The notes under the pieces are model-generated. The model was not told the DNA's origin. It was given only the letters and a program-made list of their open reading frames with translations, and did no database searches. Shown here piece after piece: positions 1-8,732 of a stretch of DNA of 64,000 nucleotides. The stretch's first letter is position 1; every line of letters begins with the position of its first letter. Source of the stretch: Neobacillus dielmonensis (lineage in GTDB: Bacteria > Bacillota > Bacilli > Bacillales > Cytobacillaceae); assembly GCF_000612665.1 (NCBI RefSeq), contig NZ_HG942054.1, forward strand, positions 1-64,000. The letters are read 5' to 3'. The position numbers and the translations under genes are program-made.

Positions 1-133
1 GCGCTCGACTCCTGCGGGAGTACGGGGCTGGGGAGACCCCGCAGGCGCTTCAGCGCCGAGGAGGCTCCCCCCGGCACGCCCGCGGGTTCGCTGAGCGACT
101 GGAGCGGAAATCAACAGCCAAATGAGCAGAGCC
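1..133 (-). repeat. Dispersed palindromic repeat, copy A (truncated by window edge)
   Basis: GC-rich, strongly self-complementary non-coding segment. Read on the minus strand it begins GGCTCTG at 133 and continues through CAATCAACAG-type and GCTCAGCGAACCCGCGGG-type blocks shared with the copies at 45690, 50607 and 61371. It is in the opposite orientation to those three. Its right end lies only about 25 bases before the proI start codon, so any promoter for proI must be inside or beyond the repeat. The left end is outside the window. Confidence 0.75.
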
Positions 134-157
134 TAATGATAAAAAGGAGGAATACTT

Positions 158-997
158 ATGCAAAAAATCGTTGTTGTGGGTGCCGGTTCGATGGCTGAAG
201 CCTTAATTTCCGGTATTCTCGAAAAGAAATTAATCGATAGAAATAATGTTTGGGTAACAAATAACTCTAATAAGGAACGATTAACCGAATTACAGGATCG
301 TTATGGAATCCAAGCTACCTATGACTTGCCAACACTTTTTGAAGGTGCAGAAATGGTGATGCTGGCCATGAAGCCAAAGGATGCGGGGAATGCCATCGAA
401 TCTATTCGTGAGCATTTAAACAAGGAAATGCTGATTGTTTCCGTGCTGGCCGGTGTATCAATGAAGACCATCGAATTGCTGGCAGATAAGCCACTATCGA
501 TTGCCCGTTCCATGCCGAATACATCTGCGGCGGTTGGGAAATCCGCAACTGCCATTGCCGTCAACGAGCGGGTGACCAAGAGCCAAGTAGAAACCGCGAA
601 GATATTATTTGAGTCTGTAGGTTTAGCAGCTTTTGTGGAAGAAGAACAGCTTGATGCAGTTACTGGGCTATCCGGTAGCGGCCCCGCCTACATTTATTAT
701 TTAATCGAGGCAATGGAAGAGAGTGCGGCGGAAATTGGGCTTGAACAGCAAATGGCGCAACAGCTTATTATCCAAACTTTAATCGGCGCGGCGGAAATGG
801 TGAAAAACTCAATTAAGTCACCGGAGCAATTACGCCGTGAAGTGACCAGCCCAGGAGGTACAACGGAAGCCGGAATCCGTGTCCTGGAAGAACATGGGGT
901 GCAACAAGCATTTGTTTCGTGTATTAAAGCAGCCACTGCCCAATCGAAGAAACTGGGCGAAGCATTGAGTTCTAAGCTAACCGTAGGGAAACATTAA
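158..997 (+). CDS. proI: Pyrroline-5-carboxylate reductase
   Basis: Catalyses the last step of proline synthesis, NAD(P)H-dependent reduction of pyrroline-5-carboxylate, in the cytosol. The 279 aa length is normal for ProC/ProI. An N-terminal Rossmann motif GAGSMAEA starts at residue 8; a GSGPAYIY segment lies near residue 172; the family signature SPGGTTEAGIRVLEEHG is near residues 237-253. The ATG follows a strong AAAGGAGGAA ribosome binding site. Its neighbour namA matches the yqjO-yqjM arrangement of B. subtilis, which favours the ProI paralogue over ComER. A dispersed repeat sits directly upstream. Confidence 0.93.
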   Translation: MQKIVVVGAGSMAEALISGILEKKLIDRNNVWVTNNSNKERLTELQDRYGIQATYDLPTLFEGAEMVMLAMKPKDAGNAIESIREHLNKEMLIVSVLAGVSMKTIELLADKPLSIARSMPNTSAAVGKSATAIAVNERVTKSQVETAKILFESVGLAAFVEEEQLDAVTGLSGSGPAYIYYLIEAMEESAAEIGLEQQMAQQLIIQTLIGAAEMVKNSIKSPEQLRREVTSPGGTTEAGIRVLEEHGVQQAFVSCIKAATAQSKKLGEALSSKLTVGKH

Positions 998-1042
998 TTC
1001 CAAAGTGCCCGAGCGCAAGAACACATGAGGTACTCCAACATT

Positions 1043-1051
1043 TGCTATACT
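1043..1051 (+). promoter_or_regulatory. Candidate extended -10 promoter of namA
   Basis: TGCTATACT (TGn plus TATACT, 5/6 to consensus) lies about 36 bases before the namA ATG. No good -35 is seen at 17 bases, as is usual for extended -10 promoters. Inference from sequence only. Confidence 0.4.
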
Positions 1052-1086
1052 AGTTATGGTATTAAACAAACAGGAGGGCTTTTCTA

Positions 1087-2109
1087 ATGGCAGCAAAATT
1101 ATTTACTCCCTACACAATCAAGGGCTTGACGCTTAAAAATCGCATTGTCATGGCGCCAATGTGTATGTATTCCAGCCATAACCAAGATGGCCGTGTCCAA
1201 AACTGGCACCGGACTCACTATACCACGAGGGCGGTAGGCCAGGTTGGGCTAATCATTGTCGAAGCTACCGCCGTCACTCCACAAGGCCGGATTTCACCAG
1301 AGGATTTGGGAATCTGGAGTGAAGATCATATCGAGGGTTTACAAGAATTGACCGGGCTTGTAAAAGAGAATGGCGCCAAAATAGGCATTCAACTCGCCCA
1401 TGCCGGTAGAAAAGCGGTATTGGATGGAGAAATCATCGCTCCTTCGGCGATTGCTTTTAACGAAAAAAGCAAGATTCCTAAAGAGATGACTTTAGAGGAT
1501 ATTAAAGAAACTGTGGCTGCTTTCAAAGATGGCGCGGAACGGGCAAAGAAAGCCGGGTTTGACGTCATTGAAATTCACGGCGCCCACGGCTATTTAATTC
1601 ATGAATTCCTCTCCCCACTAAGCAACAAACGAAAGGATCAGTATGGCGGTTCAGCAGAAAATCGCTATCGAATTCTCCGCGAAGTCATTGATGCGGTGAA
1701 AACGGTTTGGGACGGACCGCTATTTGTTAGAGTTTCAGCTCATGATTATACAGAGGGCGGGCTATCTCCTGAGGATTACATACGGTTTGCCAAATGGATG
1801 AAAGAGCAGGGCGTGGATTTAGTTGATGTAAGCTCGGGCGCGGTCGTACCTGCACATATTCATACCTATCCAGGCTACCAAGTGCCATACTCTGAAACGA
1901 TTCGAAACGGCGCTGACATCTCCACAGGTGCTGTAGGATTAATTACTTCCCCTGTCCATGCAGAGGAGATTTTGGAAAACAACCGCGCTGATTTAGTCTT
2001 TCTTGCGAGGGAACTGCTGCGTGACCCATACTGGCCAAGAAGGGCAGCTAAAGAACTTGGAGTGTCCCTCGAGTCACCAAAGCAATACGAACGAGGCTGG
2101 AATATTTAA
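1087..2109 (+). CDS. namA: NADPH dehydrogenase, old yellow enzyme family
   Basis: FMN-dependent ene-reductase that reduces activated C=C bonds with NADPH; linked in B. subtilis (YqjM) to oxidative and electrophile stress. At 340 aa it has the YqjM hallmarks: Cys26 and Tyr28 in MAPMCMYSS, the substrate-binding [14 protein letters not shown] block near residues 164-178, the YGGSAENR segment, and the inter-subunit arginine at 336 (ERGW near the C terminus). The ATG follows CAGGAGGGC. It is the downstream neighbour of proI on the same strand, with an imperfect terminator after it. Confidence 0.95.
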   Translation: MAAKLFTPYTIKGLTLKNRIVMAPMCMYSSHNQDGRVQNWHRTHYTTRAVGQVGLIIVEATAVTPQGRISPEDLGIWSEDHIEGLQELTGLVKENGAKIGIQLAHAGRKAVLDGEIIAPSAIAFNEKSKIPKEMTLEDIKETVAAFKDGAERAKKAGFDVIEIHGAHGYLIHEFLSPLSNKRKDQYGGSAENRYRILREVIDAVKTVWDGPLFVRVSAHDYTEGGLSPEDYIRFAKWMKEQGVDLVDVSSGAVVPAHIHTYPGYQVPYSETIRNGADISTGAVGLITSPVHAEEILENNRADLVFLARELLRDPYWPRRAAKELGVSLESPKQYERGWNI

Positions 2110-2122
2110 ATATTTATTAATT

Positions 2123-2195
2123 GGCTTTGTTAAAGGACAGTGTTGATTTTTTTTACCAGTTGATTGGGAAGGCAACGACCAAGTTTAACACAGCC
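2123..2195 (-). repeat. Short divergent member of the dispersed repeat family, copy E
   Basis: A 73-base element with near-perfect terminal inverted repeats (GGCTTTGTTAAA at 2123 and TTTAACACAGCC ending at 2195, 11 of 12 matching). Its interior carries the TGTTGATTTTTTT and TTGATTGG words seen in the minus-strand reading of the copies at 50607 and 61371. The GC-rich core of the longer copies is absent. It lies between namA and its terminator and holds no ORF. Confidence 0.55.
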
Positions 2196-2200
2196 ATTAA

Positions 2201-2248
2201 AAAGAGCTGACTCACAGGGGTAGAAACCCTATTGTGAATCAGCTCTTT
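2201..2248. terminator. Bidirectional terminator between namA and the oxidoreductase gene
   Basis: Inverted repeat AAAGAGCTGA...TCAGCTCTTT with an inner TCACA/TGTGA extension. On the minus strand it is followed by TTTTTAA, so it best serves the gene ending at 2282; on the plus strand the T tract is weaker. Confidence 0.75.
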
Positions 2249-2281
2249 ATTATTGGTTTTGATTTGGCTACTTATTACTCC

Positions 2282-3400
2282 CTATCTATAATTTTTCACC
2301 GATTGGTTGATTTTTTCTTGTAATTTTTCATAATAGAAGTCGGGATTGACTGGTAATTCTATCGTTTGATTTAACCATGAAGACAAGTAAATGGCATTGG
2401 CGAGTTCTACTCCCTTAATGCCCTCTTCTCCTGGCGCAAGTAGTGGGGTTCCTTTGGTGATCGCATCAATCCAATTTTGGATGATCCCTTGGTGGGCTGT
2501 GTTTTCACCTGCTACCGGAATATCAATTGTCCAGCATTCCGGTTTTCCAAAACCGCCTTTATACGTTGCATTAAATTCTCGTTCCGACTGGGTCAATCGA
2601 TAAAAAGTAAGGGCATTATTTTCAACTACGATTTTTCCACGGTCGCCCTGAATTTCGAAACGGTTCGTCCCCGGAGCCTCACCTGTCGAGGCGATGAATA
2701 CACCTGTTGCACCATTTTCATATTCTACATAAGCCGTGACATCATCCTCAACTTCAATATCATGGTATTTACCATTATGGCAAAACCCATGGACACGCTT
2801 TGGCTCAAGACCGGTCGTCCATTGCCACAAGTCTAATTGATGTGGCGCTTGATTTAAAAGTACGCCTCCACCCTCACCTTTCCATGTGGCCCGCCAATGG
2901 CTTGAATCATAATAACTTTGGGAACGGTACCAATCCGTGATAATCCAATTTGTCCTTTTGATTTCGCCAAGCTCACCAGCAAGGATTAGATTCCGTAATT
3001 TTTGATATAACGGGTTAGTCCGCTGGTTAAACATCATAGAAAATACTTTTCCACTTTTTGCTGCCGCCTGATTCATCTCTATTACATTCTTTGTGAAGAC
3101 CCCAGCAGGCTTTTCCAGCAGAACATGCATACCTTTGGCAAAAGCTTTCATCGCAAGCTCCGGATGGCTGTAATGCGGGGTAGCAATTAATAAAGCGTCC
3201 ATTTTGGCTTCATTAAAAAAAGCATTTTCATCATCGAAAAACTTTACTTCAGCTTTCAGATTTGTTGTTACCCATTCCTGCTGGGTGTTCCGGCCGCAAA
3301 CGGCAGATAACTCCGCCCCAGCAATTAAGCCCTGGTCTAATGTAAGGGCATAGGATTTCCCCATATTTCCAATTCCAATGATCCCAACCTTAATACCCAT
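2282..3400 (-). CDS. Gfo/Idh/MocA family NAD(P)-dependent oxidoreductase
   Basis: Cytosolic dehydrogenase of the glucose-fructose oxidoreductase/inositol dehydrogenase superfamily; substrate not predictable. At 372 aa it begins with a Rossmann fold (GIGNMG at residues 9-14), has the superfamily EKPAG motif near residue 96 whose lysine is catalytic, and a C-terminal alpha/beta domain with the long GGGVLLNQAPHQLDLWQW segment (about residues 175-192). The start ATG follows a GGGGGAAGA site. It stands alone between namA and rnz, convergent with namA, and is not part of the usual B. subtilis order here, so it may be a strain-specific insertion. Confidence 0.85.
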   Translation of the reverse strand: MGIKVGIIGIGNMGKSYALTLDQGLIAGAELSAVCGRNTQQEWVTTNLKAEVKFFDDENAFFNEAKMDALLIATPHYSHPELAMKAFAKGMHVLLEKPAGVFTKNVIEMNQAAAKSGKVFSMMFNQRTNPLYQKLRNLILAGELGEIKRTNWIITDWYRSQSYYDSSHWRATWKGEGGGVLLNQAPHQLDLWQWTTGLEPKRVHGFCHNGKYHDIEVEDDVTAYVEYENGATGVFIASTGEAPGTNRFEIQGDRGKIVVENNALTFYRLTQSEREFNATYKGGFGKPECWTIDIPVAGENTAHQGIIQNWIDAITKGTPLLAPGEEGIKGVELANAIYLSSWLNQTIELPVNPDFYYEKLQEKINQSVKNYR

Positions 3401-3456
3401 ATTTCTTCCCCCATTTGCAGTTTATTTTAATTAGACAATACATACTTACTCGTAAA

Positions 3457-4383
3457 TTATTTTGAAGGAGGAATTGAGATTTCCTTAAAGTCTTCCGCTA
3501 TGTCAATATTAGCAAAGACTTCCATCGCCTCTTTCACTAACTCTTTGGAAGCATTTCTGTCGTACCTGGCACTGATATGGGTTAAACATAATTGCTGGCA
3601 GCCAGCTTGTTGAGCAACGATTGCCGCCTGATTGGTGGTCGAGTGGAAATACTCGTTTGCTAGTTTTTCTTCTCCCTTGGCAAATGTTGCTTCATGGACT
3701 AACAAATCTGCATTTTGAGCAAGCTTTACGGCATTCTCGGTAAAGCGAGTGTCCCCTAGTATCGTAACAATTCTGCCCTTTTGTGGAGGACCAAGGAATT
3801 CTTGCGGATTGATCACCCTGCCATCATCAAGTGAAACGGCTTCGCCACTTTTTATTTTTCTAAAAATTGGGCCCGGTTGTATGCCTGCTTCCTTAAGCTT
3901 ATCAGCAAGCAAGGTGCCCGGCTTGTCTTTTTCCACAATCCGATATCCGTAGGATGTGATTCCATGGTCCAAAAGCCGTGCTTCTACCAAGAATTGGCCG
4001 TCTTCAAAAATAACACCCTCGTCAATCTCGATGACGGTTAATGGGTATTTTAAATAAGTCTGGCTAACCGAAAGGCTTGCATGGATGTAATCTTTAATGC
4101 CTTTTGGCCCATAAACGGTAACTTCGGACTCTCCGCCTTGAAACGATCTGCTTGCCAATAAGCCGGGGAGTCCATAGATATGATCACCATGGAGATGGGT
4201 AATAAATATTTTTTCAATCCTCCGTGGTTTAATGGATGTATGTAAAATTTGATGCTGGGTAGCTTCGCCCGCATCGAACATCCAAATGGCTCCCCGTTCA
4301 TCAAGGAGCTTAAGAGCTATCGATGTGACATTACGAAGTTTTGCGGGCACTCCTGCGCCTGTCCCTAAGAAAAATACCTCCAT
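3457..4383 (-). CDS. rnz: Ribonuclease Z
   Basis: Zinc-dependent endonuclease that removes 3' trailers from tRNA precursors lacking encoded CCA. The metallo-beta-lactamase signature THLHGDH is near residues 62-68, preceded by the DAGEATQHQ block; further metal ligands are in LGDTRF and LTHISARY near the C terminus. The start chosen is the ATG at 4383, giving 308 aa, because AGAGAGGCG lies 8 bases upstream; an in-frame TTG two codons earlier is also possible. It is divergent from zwf, as rnz and zwf are also neighbours in B. subtilis. Confidence 0.95.
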   Translation of the reverse strand: MEVFFLGTGAGVPAKLRNVTSIALKLLDERGAIWMFDAGEATQHQILHTSIKPRRIEKIFITHLHGDHIYGLPGLLASRSFQGGESEVTVYGPKGIKDYIHASLSVSQTYLKYPLTVIEIDEGVIFEDGQFLVEARLLDHGITSYGYRIVEKDKPGTLLADKLKEAGIQPGPIFRKIKSGEAVSLDDGRVINPQEFLGPPQKGRIVTILGDTRFTENAVKLAQNADLLVHEATFAKGEEKLANEYFHSTTNQAAIVAQQAGCQQLCLTHISARYDRNASKELVKEAMEVFANIDIAEDFKEISIPPSK

Positions 4384-4582
4384 TATCAACGCCTCTCTTT
4401 CCTGCCCTGCTTATAGGGTAACTATAGCATAAACTTTTATTTAATGCTCCATAGGTCGATAAAGCATAAAAGAATTGTTTACATGCAATCCATTATATTT
4501 GAGAATTCTAAGAAAAACCGTTAAAATTTAATCAGTTTTTGTACATAAGAAAAATATGCCAGTTAAAAGAGAGGTTTCGATT

Positions 4583-6079
4583 GTGGAACAAAACATGTCT
4601 TCCTTAATTATGATTTTTGGGGCTACTGGCGATTTAGCCAAGCGGAAATTATTTCCCTCCCTTTATCGGTTATATGAGAAAAACAGACTACATAAATTTG
4701 CCGTTATAGGCGTTGCCAGAAGGTCGTTAACAAACGAGGAATTTCAGCAGAATGTCCGTGATTCCGTCGTGTCATCATTGGGTATCAAAAACGATCTGGA
4801 TGAATTTGTTTCACATTTTTATTATCAATCACATGATGTGACGGATTCAGCCTCCTATGTCGCATTAAAAAATTCCGCTGACCAAATCGATGTGCGCTAC
4901 GAGTTGGAAGGAAACCGTATTTTTTATCTCGCCATGGCACCTGAATTCTTTGGTACCATTGCCCTTCACTTAAAATCAGACGGCCTGACGGATGTAACTG
5001 GGTACAAGCGGCTGGTGATTGAAAAACCATTTGGCCACGACCTTGCTTCAGCCATAGAATTAAACAATCAGATACGAACAGCCTTTTCTGAAGATGAAAT
5101 CTATCGGATTGACCATTATTTAGGAAAGGAAATGGTCCGGAATATTGAAGTAATCCGATTTGCTAATGCCATTTTTGAGCCACTTTGGAATAACCGTTAC
5201 ATCTCCAATATTCAAATTACCTCCAGTGAAACACTGGGAGTAGAGGAACGGGGCCGTTATTACGAGACAAGCGGGGCCCTAAGAGATATGGTGCAAAACC
5301 ATATGCTGCAAATGGTGGCTTTGCTTGCAATGGAACCACCGATTCGCCTGACAACTGATGAAATTCGCTCTGAAAAGGTTAGAGTATTTCGGGCGCTTAG
5401 AATGATTGAAGGAGAACAGGTCAAAGATTATTTTGTCCGCGGACAGTATGGGGAAGGTACCATTGATGGTAATCCCGTACCTAAATATCGCGATGAACCA
5501 ATGGTAAATCAAAATTCAAATACGGAGACGTTTGTGGCAGGAAAATTTAAAATCGATAATTTCCGCTGGGCTGGCGTTCCGTTTTACATCCGAACGGGGA
5601 AGCGGATGGCAGCCAAAACAACAAAAATCGTGGTTCAATTTAAAGATATCCCAATGAATTTGTATTATCAGACCGAAAAGGTTTTAAATCCTAACCTCCT
5701 GGTCATTCACATCCAACCAGAAGAAGGAATTACCCTTCATCTTAATGCCAAAAAAGCCGGCGGACACCTCGATGCACAAGAGGTTAAACTAAGTTTTGCC
5801 AATACCGGAACAAATGCCATGAATACTCCAGAGGGCTATGAGAAATTGCTTTTTGATTGTATGCGGGGAGATGCTACTAACTTTACGCATTGGGATGAAG
5901 TGGCCTATTCCTGGGCCTTTGTTGATAAAATCTCAGCTTATTGGGAACAGACTAAAGAGGATAACTTTCCAAATTATCAGGCAGGCTCCATGGGACCTAA
6001 AGCAGCCGATGAGCTAGTAGAAAAAGACGGATTCTTTTGGTGGCCAGTCAATAATATGGATGTCGATGTCTGTAAATAA
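4583..6079 (+). CDS. zwf: Glucose-6-phosphate 1-dehydrogenase
   Basis: First enzyme of the oxidative pentose phosphate pathway, making 6-phosphogluconolactone and NADPH. It shows the N-terminal GATGDLAKRK dinucleotide motif, the active-site block RIDHYLGKEMV, the EKPFGHDL substrate segment, and C-terminal conservation throughout (FYIRTGKRM, HWDEVA). An in-frame ATG exists at 4556, but the GTG at 4583 is preceded at 8 bases by AAAAGAGAGG and matches the family N terminus, giving 498 aa. gndA, next to zwf in B. subtilis, is absent; a strong hairpin separates zwf from convergent dinB. Confidence 0.93.
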   Translation: MEQNMSSLIMIFGATGDLAKRKLFPSLYRLYEKNRLHKFAVIGVARRSLTNEEFQQNVRDSVVSSLGIKNDLDEFVSHFYYQSHDVTDSASYVALKNSADQIDVRYELEGNRIFYLAMAPEFFGTIALHLKSDGLTDVTGYKRLVIEKPFGHDLASAIELNNQIRTAFSEDEIYRIDHYLGKEMVRNIEVIRFANAIFEPLWNNRYISNIQITSSETLGVEERGRYYETSGALRDMVQNHMLQMVALLAMEPPIRLTTDEIRSEKVRVFRALRMIEGEQVKDYFVRGQYGEGTIDGNPVPKYRDEPMVNQNSNTETFVAGKFKIDNFRWAGVPFYIRTGKRMAAKTTKIVVQFKDIPMNLYYQTEKVLNPNLLVIHIQPEEGITLHLNAKKAGGHLDAQEVKLSFANTGTNAMNTPEGYEKLLFDCMRGDATNFTHWDEVAYSWAFVDKISAYWEQTKEDNFPNYQAGSMGPKAADELVEKDGFFWWPVNNMDVDVCK

Positions 6080-6131
6080 GATACCGGCTACGGACTTCTT
6101 CAAGCGGAATTGCTCTCATGGCCTCATAAAT

Positions 6132-6170
6132 AAACAGGCTCCAGTTGCTATCATGCAATGGAGCCTGTTT
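6132..6170. terminator. Bidirectional terminator between zwf and dinB
   Basis: Perfect 12-base inverted repeat AAACAGGCTCCA / TGGAGCCTGTTT with a 15-base loop, ending in TTTTAG on the plus strand. It abuts the dinB stop codon. Confidence 0.85.
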
Positions 6171-7453
6171 TAGTCTTCATCTTCCAGTTTGTTCGGAAAA
6201 GAACGAAGAAAGTCCTTATTAAAACTTGTTGCAGTACCAACATCAGCTGGGTCTTCCTTGTGGGTACCAGCTGTTTCAATGATAGAATTGCCGTACTTGT
6301 CTCGAAGATCTGATAATGTTTTTAACAATGGTTCTTTTTTTGCATCTTTTTCAAAGGTAAATAAATCTAACTGCTTATAGGCAGAATCCTGCTCGATTAA
6401 GTCGTAGCCGGTAATCCCTAATAAGCGGACAGGGTCGCCATTCCAATGCTTTAGGAAAAGCTGTTTAGCAACATTTGCAAGATCCTCCTGATACTGCAGC
6501 GGATTTGCAAGTTTCTTGCTTCTTGTTATGGTCTTACGGTCTTTATATCGGATAGTAATCCCTACAGTCGCCGCAAGAACGTTCTTTCGCTTCATGCGGA
6601 TTGAAACGGTTTCCGCAAGCGACTCAAGTACGTGGAAAAGTTCCTGCTGATGGCTGACATCTTTAGGCAATGTGGTGGAGTTACCAATGCTTTTAAATTC
6701 CTCAACGGAAGCTGGATCGACCTGGCGTTCATCCATTCCGTTTGCCCGTTCCTTCAGTCGGACACCATTTATGCCGAGCAGTGTTTTCAACTGCAATTCA
6801 TTGGCCTTTGCCAAATCACCAATCGTTACAATTCCAATAGTTTTTAATTTCTCTGCCGTTTTCTTTCCCACCCCGTGCATTTCACCTGAAGGTAAAGGCC
6901 ACAGAATAAGCGGAATATCTCGTTTACGAAGGATCGTAATTCCCATTGGTTTTTTCATATCGGAGGCCATTTTGGCTAGAAATTTATTAGGAGCGATTCC
7001 GATGCTGCAGGGTAAATCAAGCTGCTCATATATCCGCTTTTGTATGTTTTCGGCAATTTCGACGGGGCTGCCCAGTTCATACGATTGGGTAATATCCATA
7101 TATCCCTCATCAATCGAGACAGGCTCGACCAAATCTGTATAGTTACGTAAAATGGTAAACATGCCCATAGAAGCCGCACGATACCGATCGAAGTTAGGCG
7201 TTTTGACGATTAGCTGCGGGCATAGTTTTTTTGCCTCCCAAAGCGGCATCGTCGTTTTCACTCCAAATTTTCTCGCCTCGTAACTACAGGTAACAATGAT
7301 GCCTCTCCGCTCTTCCGCATTGCCGGCAATCGCCACCGGCTTTCCTTTTAAACGCGGGTCATAGGCCATTTCAACCGAAGCATAAAAGCTATTCATATCA
7401 ACATGTAAAATGACCCGCCCTTTTTTCGGATACATTTCTTTCAACTTGATCAT
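6170..7453 (-). CDS. dinB: DNA polymerase IV (Y family)
   Basis: Error-prone translesion polymerase, orthologue of B. subtilis YqjH (PolY1). In the 427 aa protein the first metal-binding motif HVDMNSFYASVE is near residue 17, the catalytic SIDEGYMD near residue 113, then two helix-hairpin-helix regions, the little finger domain, and a C-terminal beta-clamp binding motif QLDLF near residue 373. The ribosome binding site is weak (AAGTAAGG close to the ATG), and a second in-frame ATG six codons on is an alternative start. Convergent with zwf. Confidence 0.93.
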   Translation of the reverse strand: MIKLKEMYPKKGRVILHVDMNSFYASVEMAYDPRLKGKPVAIAGNAEERRGIIVTCSYEARKFGVKTTMPLWEAKKLCPQLIVKTPNFDRYRAASMGMFTILRNYTDLVEPVSIDEGYMDITQSYELGSPVEIAENIQKRIYEQLDLPCSIGIAPNKFLAKMASDMKKPMGITILRKRDIPLILWPLPSGEMHGVGKKTAEKLKTIGIVTIGDLAKANELQLKTLLGINGVRLKERANGMDERQVDPASVEEFKSIGNSTTLPKDVSHQQELFHVLESLAETVSIRMKRKNVLAATVGITIRYKDRKTITRSKKLANPLQYQEDLANVAKQLFLKHWNGDPVRLLGITGYDLIEQDSAYKQLDLFTFEKDAKKEPLLKTLSDLRDKYGNSIIETAGTHKEDPADVGTATSFNKDFLRSFPNKLEDED

Positions 7454-7485
7454 CCTTACTTCTGTCTATAACTTTAGTATAACAA

Positions 7486-7510
7486 AAAGGAGAGTCAAAG
7501 ACCCTCCTTT
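7486..7510 (-). terminator. Terminator of the M20 peptidase gene
   Basis: Stem AAAGGAG(G)GTC / GAC(T)CTCCTTT followed on the minus strand by TTTTTGTT, 9 bases after the stop codon of the gene at 7519. Confidence 0.75.
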
Positions 7511-7518
7511 GGAAATCC

Positions 7519-8640
7519 TTATTGATTAGCGACAATATCAATAATCGCCAAAGTCATATCTGCCAATTTATACAATTCATCAATAGACATTCGTTCATTA
7601 GTAGTATGAATTTCTTCATAACCGACAGCAAGGTTGACAGTAGGAATCCCTAAACCGTTGATGACGTTCGCATCACTGCCACCGCCACTTTCCTGCAATT
7701 CACAGCTGCGGCCAATTTTTGCTGCTGCACTGCGGGCAATTTCCACCACTTGGTCACCTTCGCCAAATTTGAATCCTGGATACATGACTTTCACTTCGAC
7801 TTCGGCTCGGCCGCCCATTTCTTCTGCAGCCGATTCAAATGCCTGTTTCATTTTGTTTACTTGGGCTTCCATTTTTTCAGGAACTAGTGAACGGGCCTCA
7901 GCTAAAATATCCACACGATCGCAGACAATATTGGTTGCTTGGCCGCCTTCAAATCGGCCAATATTAGCAGTCGTTTCTTTATCAATTCTGCCTAATGGCA
8001 TTTTTGAAACCGCCTTTGCGGCAATCGTGATTGCTGAAACTCCTTTTTCCGGTGCAACACCCGCATGAGCCGTTTTGCCGTATATTACAGCGTTTACTTT
8101 TGCCTGGGTAGGAGCAGCTACCACTACGTTTCCTACAAGCCCATCACTATCAAGTGCGTAGCCGTATTTTGCTTTTAACAATGAGGCATCTAGGGCTTTT
8201 GCGCCAACAAGACCAGACTCCTCTCCAACCGTAATCACAAACTGAATCAGCCCATGTTGGATATTTTGTTCCTTCAACACCCGAATGGTCTCCAGCATAA
8301 CGGACAAACCGGTTTTATCGTCCGCACCTAAAATTGTGGTGCCATCCGTTACCACATATCCATCCTTAATCGATGGCTTTACGCCTTTTGCCGGTACAAC
8401 GGTATCCATATGGGATGTAAAGTAAATGGGATCAACTCCGTCTTTTGTTGCTGGAAGAGTGCAAATTAAGTTGCCAGCACCATGTCCGGTAACAGAGGTA
8501 GTATCATCTTCCACTACTTCAAGACCTAAGTCGGTGAACTTTTGTTTTAAAACTTTGGAAATTTGTGCTTCATTTTTTGTTTCCGATTCAATTTGAACGA
8601 GCTCTAAAAATTCATTTAACAGACGTTCCTGATTAATCAT
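7519..8640 (-). CDS. yqjE: M20 family metallopeptidase, PepT-like (YqjE orthologue)
   Basis: Zinc aminopeptidase of the peptidase T/M20B type, expected to release N-terminal residues from small peptides in the cytosol; exact substrate unproven. Metal-site motifs are visible in order: SHMDTVV near residue 78, GADDKTG near 103, GEESGLVGA near 139, and a C-terminal THTTNE-like HTTNERM segment near residue 350. The length of 373 aa is slightly shorter than classical PepT (about 410), fitting the PepT-like branch. The ATG follows GGAGGTCTTCT. Position between dinB and yqjD matches yqjE. Confidence 0.88.
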   Translation of the reverse strand: MINQERLLNEFLELVQIESETKNEAQISKVLKQKFTDLGLEVVEDDTTSVTGHGAGNLICTLPATKDGVDPIYFTSHMDTVVPAKGVKPSIKDGYVVTDGTTILGADDKTGLSVMLETIRVLKEQNIQHGLIQFVITVGEESGLVGAKALDASLLKAKYGYALDSDGLVGNVVVAAPTQAKVNAVIYGKTAHAGVAPEKGVSAITIAAKAVSKMPLGRIDKETTANIGRFEGGQATNIVCDRVDILAEARSLVPEKMEAQVNKMKQAFESAAEEMGGRAEVEVKVMYPGFKFGEGDQVVEIARSAAAKIGRSCELQESGGGSDANVINGLGIPTVNLAVGYEEIHTTNERMSIDELYKLADMTLAIIDIVANQ

Positions 8641-8732
8641 CTAGAAGACCTCCATAATATGTACTCACTATATCAGTATACCTTTTCCGATTGCTGCCAT
8701 CAAATGAAAGGCTGGCTGATACAGATGTAGTG

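Noticed and set aside
6672-7142. 156-codon open frame opposite dinB
   Set aside because: Antisense shadow of DNA polymerase IV codon structure with no family resemblance.
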